Shown piece after piece: positions 6,304 to 6,428 of a DNA stretch of 6,428 nucleotides. Below the pieces are notes generated by a model. That model was given only the letters and a program-made list of their open reading frames with translations. It did no database searches and was not told where the DNA came from. This DNA is from Anaerolineales bacterium. GTDB lineage: Bacteria > Chloroflexota > Anaerolineae > 4572-78 > J111. The translations under genes and the position numbers were made by a program. The DNA is taken from assembly GCA_012032575.1 (NCBI GenBank), contig JAAUSP010000448.1:1-6428 (forward strand), written 5' to 3'. Position 1 is the stretch's first letter, and each line of letters opens with the position of its first letter.

Positions 6304-6393
6304 AATAACTTGTGCGCTTCGCCTGAGATTGGAGATTAGGAGATTGGAGATTACGACTAAAAATCTCCCAATCTCCCAGATGCATAAGTTATT
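6304..6393. repeat. Nested element 3: terminal inverted repeats around GAGATTG/GAGATTA and AATCTCCC arrays
   Basis: Outer arms AATAACTTGTGC (6304-6315) and GCATAAGTTATT (6382-6393) are reverse complements at 11 of 12 positions. Inside, GAGATTG GAGATTA, one G, then GAGATTG GAGATTA (6325-6353) face AATCTCCC twice (6362-6377), which is the complementary unit with one extra base per repeat. The whole can fold into one long stem of about 90 bases. It resembles a tiny non-autonomous element with terminal inverted repeats, but no target duplication or transposase is seen. Confidence 0.7.
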
Positions 6394-6426
6394 TACACCC
6401 CTATTCCTAGTAGAAGTCTGGGAGAT
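6371..6426. repeat. Further inverted copy at the right edge
   Basis: TCTGGGAGAT (6417-6426) is the exact reverse complement of ATCTCCCAGA (6371-6380), 36 bases earlier. It repeats the unit of element 3 and suggests the repeat cluster goes on past the window end. Confidence 0.5.
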
Positions 6427-6428
6427 AC

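Larger units (their letters stand above)
5960..6428. other. 469-base region without a gene, rich in inverted short-unit arrays
   Basis: No open frame here has a convincing start and family match. The region holds three separate inverted arrays of 7-8-base units (5995-6059, 6137-6196, 6304-6393) and the beginning of another match at the right edge (6417-6426). Between them the sequence is AT-rich. The end of the operon transcript must fall here, but no classic hairpin-plus-T-run terminator is clear; TATTTTCTT after the first array (6060-6068) is the nearest candidate. Confidence 0.65.

Noticed and set aside
5995..6377. CRISPR array
   Set aside because: The units are 7-8 bases, adjacent without unique spacers of about 30 bases, and occur in inverted orientation; no cas gene is present.

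Overview
The window carries one sugar-type ABC uptake operon with its regulator, all on the + strand. It most likely comes from a member of the Chloroflexota (Anaerolineae-like). The main clue is the solute-binding lipoprotein: a lipobox cysteine followed by a long Val/Glu/Lys/Thr repeat linker, a style I know chiefly from that phylum. The heptamer-built inverted repeats after the operon also suit a large, repeat-rich environmental genome. The assignment is inference from family style; there is no rRNA or marker gene here.

Layout: (1) 45-1081, a LacI-family repressor whose reading frame breaks near base 867 and resumes in another frame to its natural end. (2) 1082-1424, a 343-base control region with a GC-rich hairpin, a 10-bp inverted repeat and a good sigma70-like promoter (TTGAAC-16-TATGAT). 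(3) 1425-2837, an extracellular solute-binding lipoprotein. (4) 2846-2880, a perfect 16-bp hairpin between the binding protein and the first permease. (5) 2911-3960 and 3953-5008, two MalF/MalG-type permeases that overlap by 8 bases; the second needs two compensating frame corrections. (6) 5045-5959, a phosphotriesterase-family metal hydrolase with all six metal ligands. (7) 5960-6428, no convincing gene, but three different inverted arrays of 7-8-base units.

How the parts fit: the LacI protein probably senses the imported compound or a derivative and controls the promoter before the binding-protein gene. The lipoprotein captures the solute outside the membrane and hands it to the permease pair. 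The ATPase is not encoded here and must come from elsewhere, perhaps a shared MsmX-type subunit. The last gene probably hydrolyses an ester or lactone bond in the imported compound or a catabolite; a sugar lactonase is the most natural guess, but the substrate cannot be read from the sequence.

The three frame breaks (near 867, 4391-4399 and 4853-4855) all lie in or beside short base runs and are repaired by one or two bases. Uncorrected sequencing error is the simplest explanation; real gene decay is the alternative. I see no defence system, phage, CRISPR array or insertion-sequence transposase. The least explained material is the repeat-rich tail.
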